NCBI RefSeq assembly: GCF_036503815.1
Contig: NZ_AP027764.1
Span: forward strand, 2,046,001 to 2,110,000
DNA from: Escherichia coli
GTDB lineage: Bacteria; Pseudomonadota; Gammaproteobacteria; Enterobacterales; Enterobacteriaceae
Direction of reading: 5' to 3'
Length of the DNA: 64,000 bases
Shown here: one piece after another, positions 19,905-30,700 of the stretch
How the letters are laid out: each line of letters begins with the position of its first letter
Position numbering within the stretch: the stretch's first letter is position 1
Program-made: the position numbers and the translations under genes
The notes under the pieces: model-generated
What the model was told of the DNA's origin: nothing
Databases searched by the model: none
What the model saw: the letters and a program-made list of their open reading frames with translations, nothing else

Positions 19905-20258
19905 GTGGCTGATTCCGATAACCTGTTCGATGCTGCCATTGCCCGCGCCGATGAAACGATACGCGGGTACATGGGAACGTCAGCCACCATGACATCCGGT
20001 GAGCTGTCCGGTGCTGTGATACGTGGTGTTTTTGATGACCCTGAAAATATCAGCTATGCCGGACAGGGGGTGCGCGTTGAAGGCTCCAGCCCGTCCCTGT
20101 TTGTCCGGACTGATGATGTGCGGCAGCTGCGGCGTGGAGACACACTGACCATCGGCGAGGAAAACTTCTGGGTGGACCGGATTTCGCCGGATGATGGCGG
20201 AAGCTGTCATCTCTGGCTTGGGCGGGGCGTACCGCCTGCCGTTAACCGTCGCCGCTGA
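19905..20258 (+). CDS. FII: Head-tail joining protein gpFII
   Basis: 117 aa from GTG 19905, same length as lambda FII. Last head protein added; it forms the surface to which the tail attaches. Confidence 0.94.
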   Translation: MADSDNLFDAAIARADETIRGYMGTSATMTSGELSGAVIRGVFDDPENISYAGQGVRVEGSSPSLFVRTDDVRQLRRGDTLTIGEENFWVDRISPDDGGSCHLWLGRGVPPAVNRRR

Positions 20259-20269
20259 AAGGGGGATGT

Positions 20270-20848
20270 ATGGCCATAAAAGGTCTTGAGCAGGCCGTTG
20301 AAAACCTCAGCCGTATCAGCAGAACGGCGGTGCCCGGTGCCGCCGCAATGGCCATTAACCGCGTTGCTTCATCCGCGATATCGCAGTCGGCGTCACAGGT
20401 TGCCCGTGAGACAAAGGTACGCCGGAAACTGGTAAAGGAAAGGGCCAGGCTGAAAAGGGCCACGGTCAAAAATCCGCAGGCCAGAATCAAGGTTAACCGG
20501 GGGGATTTGCCCGTAATAAAGCTGGGTAACGCGCGGATTGTCCTGTCCCGACGCAGGCGTCGTAAAAAGGGGCAGCGTTCAGCCCTGAAAGGTGGCGGCA
20601 GCGTGCTTGTGGTGGGAAACCGTCGTATTCCCGGCGCGTTTATTCAGCAACTGAAAAATGGCCGGTGGCATGTCATGCAGCGTGTGGCCGGGAAAAACCG
20701 TTACCCCATTGATGTGGTGAAAATCCCGATGGCGGTGCCGCTGACCACGGCGTTTAAACAAAATATTGAGCGGATACGGCGTGAACGTCTTCCGAAAGAG
20801 CTGGGCTATGCGCTGCAGCATCAACTGAGGATGGTAATAAAGCGATGA
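20270..20848 (+). CDS. Z: Tail completion protein gpZ
   Basis: 192 aa, strongly basic, same length as lambda Z. Needed for correct placement of the DNA end in the tail. Overlaps U by ATGA. Confidence 0.94.
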   Translation: MAIKGLEQAVENLSRISRTAVPGAAAMAINRVASSAISQSASQVARETKVRRKLVKERARLKRATVKNPQARIKVNRGDLPVIKLGNARIVLSRRRRRKKGQRSALKGGGSVLVVGNRRIPGAFIQQLKNGRWHVMQRVAGKNRYPIDVVKIPMAVPLTTAFKQNIERIRRERLPKELGYALQHQLRMVIKR

Positions 20849-21240
20849 AACATACTGAACTCCGTGCAGCCGTACTGGATGCACTGGAGAAGCATGACAC
20901 CGGGGCGACGTTTTTTGATGGTCGCCCCGCTGTTTTTGATGAGGCGGATTTTCCGGCAGTTGCCGTTTATCTCACCGGCGCTGAATACACGGGCGAAGAG
21001 CTGGACAGCGATACCTGGCAGGCGGAGCTGCATATCGAAGTTTTCCTGCCTGCTCAGGTGCCGGATTCAGAGCTGGATGCGTGGATGGAGTCCCGGATTT
21101 ATCCGGTGATGAGCGATATCCCGGCACTGTCAGATTTGATCACCAGTATGGTGGCCAGCGGCTATGACTACCGGCGCGACGATGATGCGGGCCTGTGGAG
21201 TTCAGCCGATCTGACTTATGTCATTACCTATGAAATGTGA
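20845..21240 (+). CDS. U: Tail terminator gpU
   Basis: 131 aa, same length as lambda U. The hexamer caps the tail tube and fixes its length. ATGA overlap with Z. Confidence 0.95.
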   Translation: MKHTELRAAVLDALEKHDTGATFFDGRPAVFDEADFPAVAVYLTGAEYTGEELDSDTWQAELHIEVFLPAQVPDSELDAWMESRIYPVMSDIPALSDLITSMVASGYDYRRDDDAGLWSSADLTYVITYEM

Positions 21241-21247
21241 GGACGAT

Positions 21248-21988
21248 ATGCCTGTACCAAATCCAGCAATACCGGTGAAAGGTGCCGGAACCACCCTGTG
21301 GGTTTATAACGGGAGCGGCGACCCTTATGCGAACCCGCTTTCAGACGTTGACTGGTCGCGTCTGGCAAAAGTTAAAGACCTGACGCCCGGCGAACTGACC
21401 GCTGAGTCCTATGACGACAGTTATCTCGATGATGAAGATGCGGACTGGACCGCGACCGGGCAGGGGCAGAAATCTGCCGGAGATACCAGCTTCACGCTGG
21501 CGTGGATGCCCGGAGAGCAGGGGCAGCAGGCGCTGCTGGCGTGGTTTAATGAAGGCGATACCCGTGCCTATAAAATCCGCTTCCCGAACGGCACGGTCGA
21601 TGTGTTCCGTGGCTGGGTCAGCAGTATCGGTAAGGCGGTGACGGCGAAGGAAGTGATCACCCGCACGGTGAAAGTCACCAATGTGGGACGTCCGTCGATG
21701 GCAGAAGATCGCAGCACGGTAACAGCGGCAACCGGCATGACCGTGACGCCTGCCAGCACCTCGGTGGTGAAAGGGCAGAGCACCACGCTGACCGTGGCCT
21801 TCCAGCCGGAGGGCGTAACCGACAAGAGCTTTCGTGCGGTGTCTGCGGATAAAACAAAAGCCACCGTGTCGGTCAGTGGTATGACCATCACCGTGAACGG
21901 CGTTGCTGCAGGCAAGGTCAACATTCCGGTTGTATCCGGTAATGGTGAGTTTGCTGCGGTTGCAGAAATTACCGTCACCGCCAGTTAA
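21248..21988 (+). CDS. V: Major tail tube protein gpV
   Basis: 246 aa from ATG 21248 (MPVPNPAIPVKGAGTTLWVY), same length as lambda V. N-terminal tube domain and C-terminal Ig-like (Big-2) domain from about residue 155 (MTVTPASTSVVKGQSTTLTV). Confidence 0.96.
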   Translation: MPVPNPAIPVKGAGTTLWVYNGSGDPYANPLSDVDWSRLAKVKDLTPGELTAESYDDSYLDDEDADWTATGQGQKSAGDTSFTLAWMPGEQGQQALLAWFNEGDTRAYKIRFPNGTVDVFRGWVSSIGKAVTAKEVITRTVKVTNVGRPSMAEDRSTVTAATGMTVTPASTSVVKGQSTTLTVAFQPEGVTDKSFRAVSADKTKATVSVSGMTITVNGVAAGKVNIPVVSGNGEFAAVAEITVTAS

Positions 21989-22003
21989 TCCGGAGAGTCA
22001 GCG

Positions 22004-22426
22004 ATGTTCCTGAAAACCGAATCATTTGAACATAACGGTGTGACCGTCACGCTTTCTGAACTGTCAGCCCTGCAGCGCATTGAGCATCTCGCCCTGATGA
22101 AACGGCAGGCAGAACAGGCGGAGTCAGACAGCAACCGGAAGTTTACTGTGGAAGACGCCATCAGAACCGGCGCGTTTCTGGTGGCGATGTCCCTGTGGCA
22201 TAACCATCCGCAGAAGACGCAGATGCCGTCCATGAATGAAGCCGTTAAACAGATTGAGCAGGAAGTGCTTACCACCTGGCCCACGGAGGCAATTTCTCAT
22301 GCTGAAAACGTGGTGTACCGGCTGTCTGGTATGTATGAGTTTGTGGTGAATAATGCCCCTGAACAGACAGAGGACGCCGGGCCCGCAGAGCCTGTTTCTG
22401 CGGGAAAGTGTTCGACGGTGAGCTGA
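22004..22426 (+). CDS. G: Tail assembly chaperone gpG
   Basis: 140 aa, same length as lambda G. Made alone, or as the gpGT fusion by -1 frameshift; both coat the tape measure protein during tail assembly. Confidence 0.94.
   Translation: MFLKTESFEHNGVTVTLSELSALQRIEHLALMKRQAEQAESDSNRKFTVEDAIRTGAFLVAMSLWHNHPQKTQMPSMNEAVKQIEQEVLTTWPTEAISHAENVVYRLSGMYEFVVNNAPEQTEDAGPAEPVSAGKCSTVS
22402..22408 (+). promoter_or_regulatory. Programmed -1 frameshift slippery site (G to GT)
   Basis: GGGAAAG heptamer just before the end of G, identical to the lambda slip site. The T frame is open across it. Confidence 0.92.
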
Positions 22427-22842
22427 GTTTTGCCCTGAAACTGGCGCGTGAGATGGGGCGACCCGACTGGCGTGCCATGCTTGCCGGGATGTCATCCACG
22501 GAGTATGCCGACTGGCACCGCTTTTACAGTACCCATTATTTTCATGATGTTCTGCTGGATATGCACTTTTCCGGGCTGACGTACACCGTGCTCAGCCTGT
22601 TTTTCAGCGATCCGGATATGCATCCGCTGGATTTCAGTCTGCTGAACCGGCGCGAGGCTGACGAAGAGCCTGAAGATGATGTGCTGATGCAGAAAGCGGC
22701 AGGGCTTGCCGGAGGTGTCCGCTTTGGCCCGGACGGGAATGAAGTTATCCCCGCTTCCCCGGATGTGGCGGACATGACGGAGGATGACGTAATGCTGATG
22801 ACAGTATCAGAAGGGATCGCAGGAGGAGTCCGGTATGGCTGA
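22408..22842 (+). CDS. T: Tail assembly protein gpT (expressed as GT fusion)
   Basis: About 144 codons open in the -1 frame after the slippery site; ends eight bases after the H start. Not normally translated on its own. Confidence 0.9.
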   Translation: MFDGELSFALKLAREMGRPDWRAMLAGMSSTEYADWHRFYSTHYFHDVLLDMHFSGLTYTVLSLFFSDPDMHPLDFSLLNRREADEEPEDDVLMQKAAGLAGGVRFGPDGNEVIPASPDVADMTEDDVMLMTVSEGIAGGVRYG

Positions 22843-25384
22843 ACCGGTAGGCGATCTGGTCGTTGATTTGAGTCTGGATGCGGCCAGATTTGACGAGCAG
22901 ATGGCCAGAGTCAGGCGTCATTTTTCCGGTACGGAAAGTGATGCGAAAAAAACAGCGGCAGTCGTTGAACAGTCGCTGAGCCGACAGGCGCTGGCTGCAC
23001 AGAAAGCGGGGATTTCCGTCGGGCAGTATAAAGCCGCCATGCGTATGCTGCCTGCACAGTTCACCGACGTGGCCACGCAGCTTGCAGGCGGGCAAAGTCC
23101 GTGGCTGATCCTGCTGCAACAGGGGGGGCAGGTGAAGGACTCCTTCGGCGGGATGATCCCCATGTTCAGGGGGCTTGCCGGTGCGATCACCCTGCCGATG
23201 GTGGGGGCCACCTCGCTGGCGGTGGCGACCGGTGCGCTGGCGTATGCCTGGTATCAGGGCAACTCAACCCTGTCCGATTTCAACAAAACGCTGGTCCTTT
23301 CCGGCAATCAGGCGGGACTGACGGCAGATCGTATGCTGGTCCTGTCCAGAGCCGGGCAGGCGGCAGGGCTGACGTTTAACCAGACCAGCGAGTCACTCAG
23401 CGCACTGGTTAAGGCGGGGGTAAGCGGTGAGGCTCAGATTGCGTCCATCAGCCAGAGTGTGGCGCGTTTCTCCTCTGCATCCGGCGTGGAGGTGGACAAG
23501 GTCGCTGAAGCCTTCGGGAAGCTGACCACAGACCCGACGTCGGGGCTGACGGCGATGGCACGCCAGTTCCATAACGTGACGGCGGAGCAGATTGCGTATG
23601 TTGCTCAGTTGCAGCGTTCCGGCGATGAAGCCGGGGCATTGCAGGCGGCGAACGAGGCCGCGACGAAAGGGTTTGATGACCAGACCCGCCGCCTGAAAGA
23701 GAACATGGGTACGCTGGAGACCTGGGCAGACAGGACAGCGCGGGCATTCAAATCCATGTGGGATGCGGTGCTGGATATTGGTCGTCCTGATACCGCGCAG
23801 GAGATGCTGATTAAGGCAGAGGCTGCGTTTAAGAAAGCGGACGACATCTGGAGTCTGCGCAAGGATGATTATTTTGTTAACGATGAAGCGCGGGCGCGTT
23901 ACTGGGATGATCGTGAAAAGGCCCGTCTTGCGCTTGAAGCCGCGAGAAAGAAGGCTGAACAGCAGAGTCAACAGGACAAAAATGCGCAGCAGCAGAGCGA
24001 TACTGAAGCGTCACGGCTGAAATATACCGAAGAGGCGCAGAAGGCTTACGAACGGCTGCAGACGCCGCTGGAGAAATATACCGCCCGTCAGGAAGAACTG
24101 AACAAGGCACTGAAGGACGGGAAAATTCTGCAGGCAGATTACAACACGCTGATGGCGGCGGCGAAAAAGGACTATGAAGCGACGCTGAAAAAGCCGAAAC
24201 AGTCCGGCGTGAAGGTGTCTGCGGGCGATCGTCAGGAAGACAGTGCTCATGCTGCCCTGCTGACGCTTCAGGCTGAACTCCGGACGCTGGAGAAGCATGC
24301 CGGAGCAAATGAGAAAATCAGCCAGCAGCGCCGGGATTTGTGGAAGGCGGAGAGTCAGTTCGCGGTACTGGAGGAGGCGGCACAACGTCGCCAGCTGTCT
24401 GCACAGGAGAAATCCCTGCTGGCGCATAAAGATGAGACGCTGGAGTACAAACGCCAGCTGGCTGCACTTGGCGACAAGGTTACGTATCAGGAGCGCCTGA
24501 ACGCGCTGGCGCAGCAGGCGGATAAATTCGCACAGCAGCAACGGGCAAAACGGGCCGCCATTGATGCGAAAAGCCGGGGGCTGACTGACCGGCAGGCAGA
24601 ACGGGAAGCCACGGAACAGCGCCTGAAGGAACAGTATGGCGATAATCCGCTGGCGCTGAATAACGTCATGTCAGAGCAGAAAAAGACCTGGGCGGCTGAA
24701 GACCAGCTTCGCGGGAACTGGATGGCAGGCCTGAAGTCCGGCTGGAGTGAGTGGGAAGAGAGCGCCACGGACAGTATGTCGCAGGTAAAAAGTGCAGCCA
24801 CGCAGACCTTTGATGGTATTGCACAGAATATGGCGGCGATGCTGACCGGCAGTGAGCAGAACTGGCGCAGCTTCACCCGTTCCGTGCTGTCCATGATGAC
24901 AGAAATTCTGCTTAAGCAGGCAATGGTGGGGATTGTCGGAAGTATAGGCAGCGCCATTGGCGGCGGCGCATCAGCGTCAGGCGGTACAGCCATTCAGGCA
25001 GCTGCGGCGAAATTCCATTTTGCGACCGGAGGGTTTACGGGAACCGGCGGCAAATATGAGCCAGCGGGGATTGTTCACCGTGGTGAGTTTGTCTTCACGA
25101 AGGAGGCAACCAGCCGGATTGGCGTGGGGAATCTTTACCGGCTGATGCGCGGCTATGCGGAAGGTGGTTATGTGGGCGGTGCCGGAAGTCCGGCGCAGAT
25201 GCGGCGGGCTGAAGGCATTAATTTTAATCAGAACAATCACGTGGTGATTCAGAACGACGGTACGAATGGTCTGCCAGGTCCACAGATGATGAAGGCAGTG
25301 TATGACATGGCCCGCAAGGGTGCCCGTGATGAAATTCAGACACAGATGCGTGATGGTGGCCTGTTCTCCGGAGGTGGACGATGA
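22835..25384 (+). CDS. H: Tail tape measure protein gpH
   Basis: 849 aa (lambda H 853), MAEPVGDLVVDLSLDAARFD. Long helical, Gln/Ala/Lys-rich central region (380-650) with hydrophobic segments near residues 110-140 and 690-730. It sets tail length and is ejected at infection. Overlaps T and M. Confidence 0.95.
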   Translation: MAEPVGDLVVDLSLDAARFDEQMARVRRHFSGTESDAKKTAAVVEQSLSRQALAAQKAGISVGQYKAAMRMLPAQFTDVATQLAGGQSPWLILLQQGGQVKDSFGGMIPMFRGLAGAITLPMVGATSLAVATGALAYAWYQGNSTLSDFNKTLVLSGNQAGLTADRMLVLSRAGQAAGLTFNQTSESLSALVKAGVSGEAQIASISQSVARFSSASGVEVDKVAEAFGKLTTDPTSGLTAMARQFHNVTAEQIAYVAQLQRSGDEAGALQAANEAATKGFDDQTRRLKENMGTLETWADRTARAFKSMWDAVLDIGRPDTAQEMLIKAEAAFKKADDIWSLRKDDYFVNDEARARYWDDREKARLALEAARKKAEQQSQQDKNAQQQSDTEASRLKYTEEAQKAYERLQTPLEKYTARQEELNKALKDGKILQADYNTLMAAAKKDYEATLKKPKQSGVKVSAGDRQEDSAHAALLTLQAELRTLEKHAGANEKISQQRRDLWKAESQFAVLEEAAQRRQLSAQEKSLLAHKDETLEYKRQLAALGDKVTYQERLNALAQQADKFAQQQRAKRAAIDAKSRGLTDRQAEREATEQRLKEQYGDNPLALNNVMSEQKKTWAAEDQLRGNWMAGLKSGWSEWEESATDSMSQVKSAATQTFDGIAQNMAAMLTGSEQNWRSFTRSVLSMMTEILLKQAMVGIVGSIGSAIGGGASASGGTAIQAAAAKFHFATGGFTGTGGKYEPAGIVHRGEFVFTKEATSRIGVGNLYRLMRGYAEGGYVGGAGSPAQMRRAEGINFNQNNHVVIQNDGTNGLPGPQMMKAVYDMARKGARDEIQTQMRDGGLFSGGGR

Positions 25385-25710
25385 AAACCTTCCGCTGGAA
25401 AGTGAAACCCGGTATGGATGTGGCTTCGGCCCCTTCCGTAAGAAAGGTGCGCTTTGGTGATGGCTATTCCCAGCGAGCGCCTGCCGGGCTGAATGCCGAC
25501 CTGAAAACGTACAGCGTGACGCTTTCTGTTCCCCGTTGGGAGGCCACGGCGCTTGAGTCGTTTCTGGCTGAGCACGGGGGCTGGAAATCCTTTCTGTGGA
25601 CGCCGCCTTATGAGTGGCGGCAGATAAAGGTGACCTGCGCAAAATGGTCGTCGCGGGTCAGTATGCTGCGTGTTGAGTTCAGCGCAGAGTTTGAACAGGT
25701 GGTGAACTGA
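25381..25710 (+). CDS. M: Minor tail protein gpM
   Basis: 109 aa, lambda M; tail tip assembly. ATGA overlap with H; shares one base with L. Confidence 0.95.
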   Translation: MKTFRWKVKPGMDVASAPSVRKVRFGDGYSQRAPAGLNADLKTYSVTLSVPRWEATALESFLAEHGGWKSFLWTPPYEWRQIKVTCAKWSSRVSMLRVEFSAEFEQVVN

Positions 25711-26408
25711 TGCAGGATATCCGGCAGGAAACACTGAATGAATGCACCCGTGCGGAGCAGTCGGCCAGCGTGGTGCTCTGGGAAATCGATCTGACAGAGG
25801 TCGGTGGAGAACGTTATTTTTTCTGTAATGAGCAGAACGAAAAAGGTGAGCCGGTCACCTGGCAGGGGCGACAGTATCAGCCATATCCCATTCAGGGGAG
25901 TGGTCTTGAACTGAATGGCAAAGGCACCAGTACGCGCCCCACGCTGACGGTTTCTAACCTGTACGGTATGGTCACCGGGATGGCGGAAGATCTGCAGAGT
26001 TTGGTCGGCGGAACGGTGGTCCGGCGTAAGGTTTACGCCCGTTTTCTGGATGCGGTGAACTTCGTCAACGGAAACAGCGACGCCGATCCGGAGCAGGAGG
26101 TGATCAGCCGCTGGCGCATCGAGCAGTGCAGCGAACTGAGCGCGGTGAGTGCCTCCTTTGTACTGTCCACGCCGACGGAAACGGATGGCGCTGTTTTTCC
26201 GGGACGTATCATGCTGGCCAACACCTGCACCTGGACCTATCGCGGCGATGAGTGCGGTTATCACGGTCCGGCGGTCGCGGATGAATATGACCAGCCAACG
26301 TCCGATATCACGAAGGATAAATGCAGCAAATGCCTGAGCGGTTGTAAGTTCCGCAATAACGTCGGCAACTTTGGCGGCTTCCTTTCCATTAACAAACTTT
26401 CGCAGTAA
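25710..26408 (+). CDS. L: Minor tail protein gpL
   Basis: 232 aa, lambda L. C-terminal cysteine cluster (CTWTYRGDECGYHGP, then CSKCLSGCKFR) is the known Fe-S-binding part of the tail tip hub. Confidence 0.95.
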   Translation: MQDIRQETLNECTRAEQSASVVLWEIDLTEVGGERYFFCNEQNEKGEPVTWQGRQYQPYPIQGSGLELNGKGTSTRPTLTVSNLYGMVTGMAEDLQSLVGGTVVRRKVYARFLDAVNFVNGNSDADPEQEVISRWRIEQCSELSAVSASFVLSTPTETDGAVFPGRIMLANTCTWTYRGDECGYHGPAVADEYDQPTSDITKDKCSKCLSGCKFRNNVGNFGGFLSINKLSQ

Positions 26409-26413
26409 ATCCC

Positions 26414-27157
26414 ATGACACAGACAGAATCAGCGATTCTGGCGCACGCCCGGCGATGTGCGCCAGCGGAGTCGTGCGGCTTCGTGGTAAGCACGCCGGAG
26501 GGGGAAAGATATTTCCCCTGCGTGAATATCTCCGGTGAGCCGGAGGCGTATTTCCGTATGTCGCCGGAAGACTGGCTGCAGGCAGAAATGCAGGGTGAGA
26601 TTGTGGCGCTGGTCCACAGCCACCCCGGTGGTCAGCCCTGGCTGAGTGAGGCCGACAGGCGGCTGCAGGTGCAGAGTGATTTGCCGTGGTGGCTGGTCTG
26701 CCGGGGGGCGATTCACAAGTTCCGCTGTGTGCCGCATCTCACCGGGCGGCGCTTTGAGCACGGGGTGACGGACTGTTACACGCTGTTCCGGGATGCTTAT
26801 CATCTGGCGGGGATTGAGATGCCGGATTTTCATCGCGGGGATGACTGGTGGCGTAACGGTCAGAATCTCTATCTTGACAATATGGAGGCGACTGGTTTTT
26901 ACCGTGTCGCACTGACAGAGGCGCAGCCTGGCGACGTGCTGCTGTGCTGCTTTGGTTCATCGGTGCCGAATCATGCCGCCATTTACTGTGGTGACGGCGA
27001 GCTGCTGCACCATATTCCTGAACAACTGAGCAAACGAGAGAGGTATACCGACAAATGGCAGCGACGCACACACTCCCTCTGGCGTCACCGGGCATGGCGC
27101 GCATCTGCCTTTACGGGGATTTACAACGATTTGGCCGCCGCATCGATCTGCGTGTGA
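26414..27157 (+). CDS. K: Tail tip peptidase gpK (JAMM plus NlpC/P60)
   Basis: 247 aa. N-terminal JAB/MPN metallopeptidase domain (Glu19, HSHPGG with His68 and His70, Asp81). C-terminal NlpC/P60 domain (Cys121 in TDCYTLFRD, His187 in VPNHAAIY). It probably trims cell-wall peptides during DNA injection. Lambda annotations use a later start (199 aa); the full JAMM motif supports the longer product. Overlaps I. Confidence 0.93.
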   Translation: MTQTESAILAHARRCAPAESCGFVVSTPEGERYFPCVNISGEPEAYFRMSPEDWLQAEMQGEIVALVHSHPGGQPWLSEADRRLQVQSDLPWWLVCRGAIHKFRCVPHLTGRRFEHGVTDCYTLFRDAYHLAGIEMPDFHRGDDWWRNGQNLYLDNMEATGFYRVALTEAQPGDVLLCCFGSSVPNHAAIYCGDGELLHHIPEQLSKRERYTDKWQRRTHSLWRHRAWRASAFTGIYNDLAAASICV

Positions 27158-27696
27158 AAACGGGGGCCGAAGCCATCCGGGCGCTGGCCATGCAGATCCC
27201 GGCGTTTCGTCAGAAGCTGAGCGACGGCTGGTATCAGGTACGCATTGCCGGGCGTGATACAGGTGAAACGGAATTATCAGCCCGTCTTAATGAACCGCTG
27301 GCAAATGGTGCTGTGATCCATATCGTGCCGCGTCTGGCGGGAGCCAAAAGTGGCGGTGTGTTTCAGGCTGTGCTGGGGGCGGCTGTTATGGCGGTTGCTA
27401 TATGGATGCCGGGGGTAGGAATTATGGCGAGTAATCTGCTGTTTTCTCTCGGTGCCAGTATGACGCTTGGCGGTGTTGCACAGATGCTGGCCCCTAAACC
27501 CAAAACCCCCCGCACACAGACAACGGATAACGGCAAACAGAACACCTATTTTTCTTCACTGGATAATATGGTTGCCCAGGGCAATGTCCTGCCCGTTCTG
27601 TACGGTGAAATGCGTGTGGGGTCACGTGTGGTTTCTCAGGAGATCAGCACGGCAGACGAAGGGGACGGTGGTCAGGTTGTGGTGATTGGTCGCTGA
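27055..27696 (+). CDS. I: Tail tip assembly protein gpI
   Basis: 213 aa, starting MAATHTLPLASPGMARICLY inside K. Lambda I is 223 aa; the hydrophobic middle (AVLGAAVMAVAIWMPGVGIM) differs and is shorter, a local mosaic. Confidence 0.93.
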   Translation: MAATHTLPLASPGMARICLYGDLQRFGRRIDLRVKTGAEAIRALAMQIPAFRQKLSDGWYQVRIAGRDTGETELSARLNEPLANGAVIHIVPRLAGAKSGGVFQAVLGAAVMAVAIWMPGVGIMASNLLFSLGASMTLGGVAQMLAPKPKTPRTQTTDNGKQNTYFSSLDNMVAQGNVLPVLYGEMRVGSRVVSQEISTADEGDGGQVVVIGR

Positions 27697-27715
27697 TGCA
27701 AAACATTTTATGTGA

Positions 27716-27735
27716 AACCGCCTGCGGGCGGTTTT
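27716..27735 (+). terminator. Hairpin between I and J
   Basis: AACCGCC-TGCG-GGCGGTT followed by TTG. Terminator-like with a short T tract. Confidence 0.5.
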
Positions 27736-27756
27736 GTCGTTTATGGAGCATGACGA

Positions 27757-30700
27757 ATGGGTAAAGGCAGCAGTAAGGGGCATACCCCGCGCGAAGCGAA
27801 GGACAACCTGAAGTCCACGCAGTTGCTGAGTGTGATCGATGCCATCAGCGAAGGGCCGGTTGAAGGTCCGGTGGATGGCTTAAAAAGCGTGCTGCTGAAC
27901 AGTACGCCGGTGCTGGACACTGAGGGGAATACCAACATCTCCGGTGTCACGGTGGTGTTCCGGGCCGGTGAGCAGGAGCAGTCACCGCCGGAGGGATTTG
28001 AATCCTCCGGCTCCGAGACGGTGCTGGGTACGGAAGTGAAATATGACACGCCGATCACCCGGACCATCACGTCGGCAAACATTGACCGTCTGCGTTTTAC
28101 TTTCGGCGTGCAGGCACTGGTGGAAACCACCTCAAAGGGGGACAGGAATCCATCGGAAGTCCGCCTGCTGGTTCAGATACAACGTAACGGTGGCTGGGTG
28201 ACGGAAAAAGACATCACCATTAAGGGTAAAACCTCTTCACAGTATCTGGCCTCGGTGGTGGTGGATAACCTGCCGCCGCGCCCGTTTAATATCCGGATGC
28301 GCAGGATGACGCCGGACAGCACCACAGACCAGCTGCAGAACAAAACGCTCTGGTCGTCATACACCGAAATTATCGATGTGAAACAGTGCTACCCGAACAC
28401 GGCACTGGTCGGCGTGCAGGTGGACTCGGAGCAGTTCGGCAGCCAGAAGGTGAGCCGTAATTATCATCTGCGCGGGCGTATTCTGCAGGTGCCGTCGAAT
28501 TATAACCCGCAGACGCGGCAATACAGCGGTATCTGGGACGGAACGTTTAAACCGGCATACAGCAACAACATGGCCTGGTGTCTGTGGGATATGCTGACCC
28601 ATCCGCGCTACGGCATGGGGAAACGTCTTGGTGCGGCGGATGTGGATAAATGGGCGCTGTATGTCATCGGCCAGTACTGCGACCAGTCAGTGCCGGACGG
28701 CTTTGGCGGCACAGAGCCGCGCATCACCTGTAATGCCTACCTGACCACACAGCGTAAGGCGTGGGATGTTCTCAGCGATTTCTGCTCGGCGATGCGCTGT
28801 ATGCCGGTATGGAACGGGCAGACGCTGACGTTCGTGCAGGACCGACCGTCGGATAAGGTGTGGACCTATAACCGCAGTAATGTGGTGATGCCGGATGATG
28901 GCGCGCCGTTCCGCTACAGCTTCAGCGCCCTCAAGGACCGCCATAATGCCGTTGAGGTGAACTGGATTGACCCGGATAACGGCTGGGAGACGGCGACAGA
29001 GCTTGTGGAGGACACGCAGGCCATTCTCCGTTACGGTCGTAACGTCACGAAGATGGATGCCTTTGGCTGTACCAGCCGGGGGCAGGCACACCGCGCCGGG
29101 CTGTGGCTGATTAAAACGGAGCTGCTGGAGACGCAGACCGTGGATTTCAGCGTGGGTGCCGAAGGGCTTCGCCATGTGCCGGGTGATGTTATTGAAATCT
29201 GCGATGATGACTATGCGGGGATCAGCATCGGCGGGCGCGTGCTGGCGGTGAACAGCCAGACCCGGACGCTGACGCTCGACCGTGAAATCACGCTGCCATC
29301 CTCCGGTACCACGCTGATAAGCCTGGTTGACGGAAGTGGCAATCCGGTCAGCGTGGAGGTCCAGTCCGTCACCGACGGCGTGAAGGTAAAAGTGAGCCGT
29401 GTTCCTGACGGCGTTGCCGGATACAGCGTATGGGGGCTGAAGTTGCCGACGTTGCGCCAGCGCCTGTTCCGCTGCGTGAGTATCCGTGAGAACGACGACG
29501 GCACGTATGCCATCACCGCCGTGCAGCATGTACCCGAAAAAGAAGCCATCGTGGATAACGGGGCGCACTTTGACGGCGACCTGAGCGGCACGGTGAATGG
29601 CGTCACGCCGCCCGCGGTGCAGCACCTGACTGCCGAAGTCACCGCAGACAGCGGGGAATATCAGGTGCTGGCGCGCTGGGACACGCCGAAGGTGGTGAAG
29701 GGGGTGAGCTTCCTGCTTCGCCTGACCGTGGCAGCGGACGATGGCAGTGAGCGGCTGGTCAGTACGGCCAGGACGACGGAAACCACATACCGCTTCACGC
29801 AACTGGCGCCAGGAAACTACAGGCTGACGGTCCGGGCGGTAAATGCGTGGGGACAGCAGGGCGATCCGGCATCGGTATCGTTCCGGATTGCCGCACCGGC
29901 AGCGCCGTCTCGGATTGAGCTGACACCGGGCTATTTTCAGATAACCGCCACGCCGCATCTTGCGGTTTATGATCCGACGGTACAATTTGAGTTCTGGTTC
30001 TCGGAAACGCGGATTACCGATATCAGGCAGGTTGAAACCACAGCCCGCTACCTTGGCACGGGGCTGTACTGGATAGCCGCCAGTATCAATATCAAACCGG
30101 GCCATGATTATTACTTTTATATCCGCAGTGTGAACACCGTTGGCAAATCGGCATTCGTGGAGGCCGTCGGTCGGGCGAGCGATGATGCATCCGGCTATCT
30201 GGATTTTTTCAAAGGCAAGATAACCGAATCCCATCTTGGTAAAGAGCTGCTGGAAAAAGTCGACCTGACGGAGGATAACGCCAGCAAACTGGAGCAGTTT
30301 TCGAAAGAGTGGAAGGATGCTAACGATAAGTGGAATGCCATGTGGGGCGTCAAAATTGAGCAGACCAAAGACGGCAAACATTATGTCGCGGGTATTGGCC
30401 TCAGCATGGAGGACACGGAGGAAGGCAAACTGAGCCAGTTTCTGGTTGCCGCCAATCGTATCGCGTTTATTGACCCGGCAAACGGGAATGAAACGCCGAT
30501 GTTTGTGGCGCAGGGCAACCAGATATTCATGAACGACGTGTTCCTGAAGCGCCTGACGGCCCCCACCATTACCAGCGGTGGAAATCCACCGGCATTTTCC
30601 CTGACACCGGACGGAAAGCTGACTGCTAAAAATGCGGATATCAGTGGCAGTGTGAATGCGAACTCCGGGACGCTCAACAACGTCACGATTAATGAGAACT

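Noticed and set aside
28687..30381. 564-codon minus-strand frame inside J
   Set aside because: It is the antisense of a high-GC coding region in the codon-complement frame; J is intact lambda-type.
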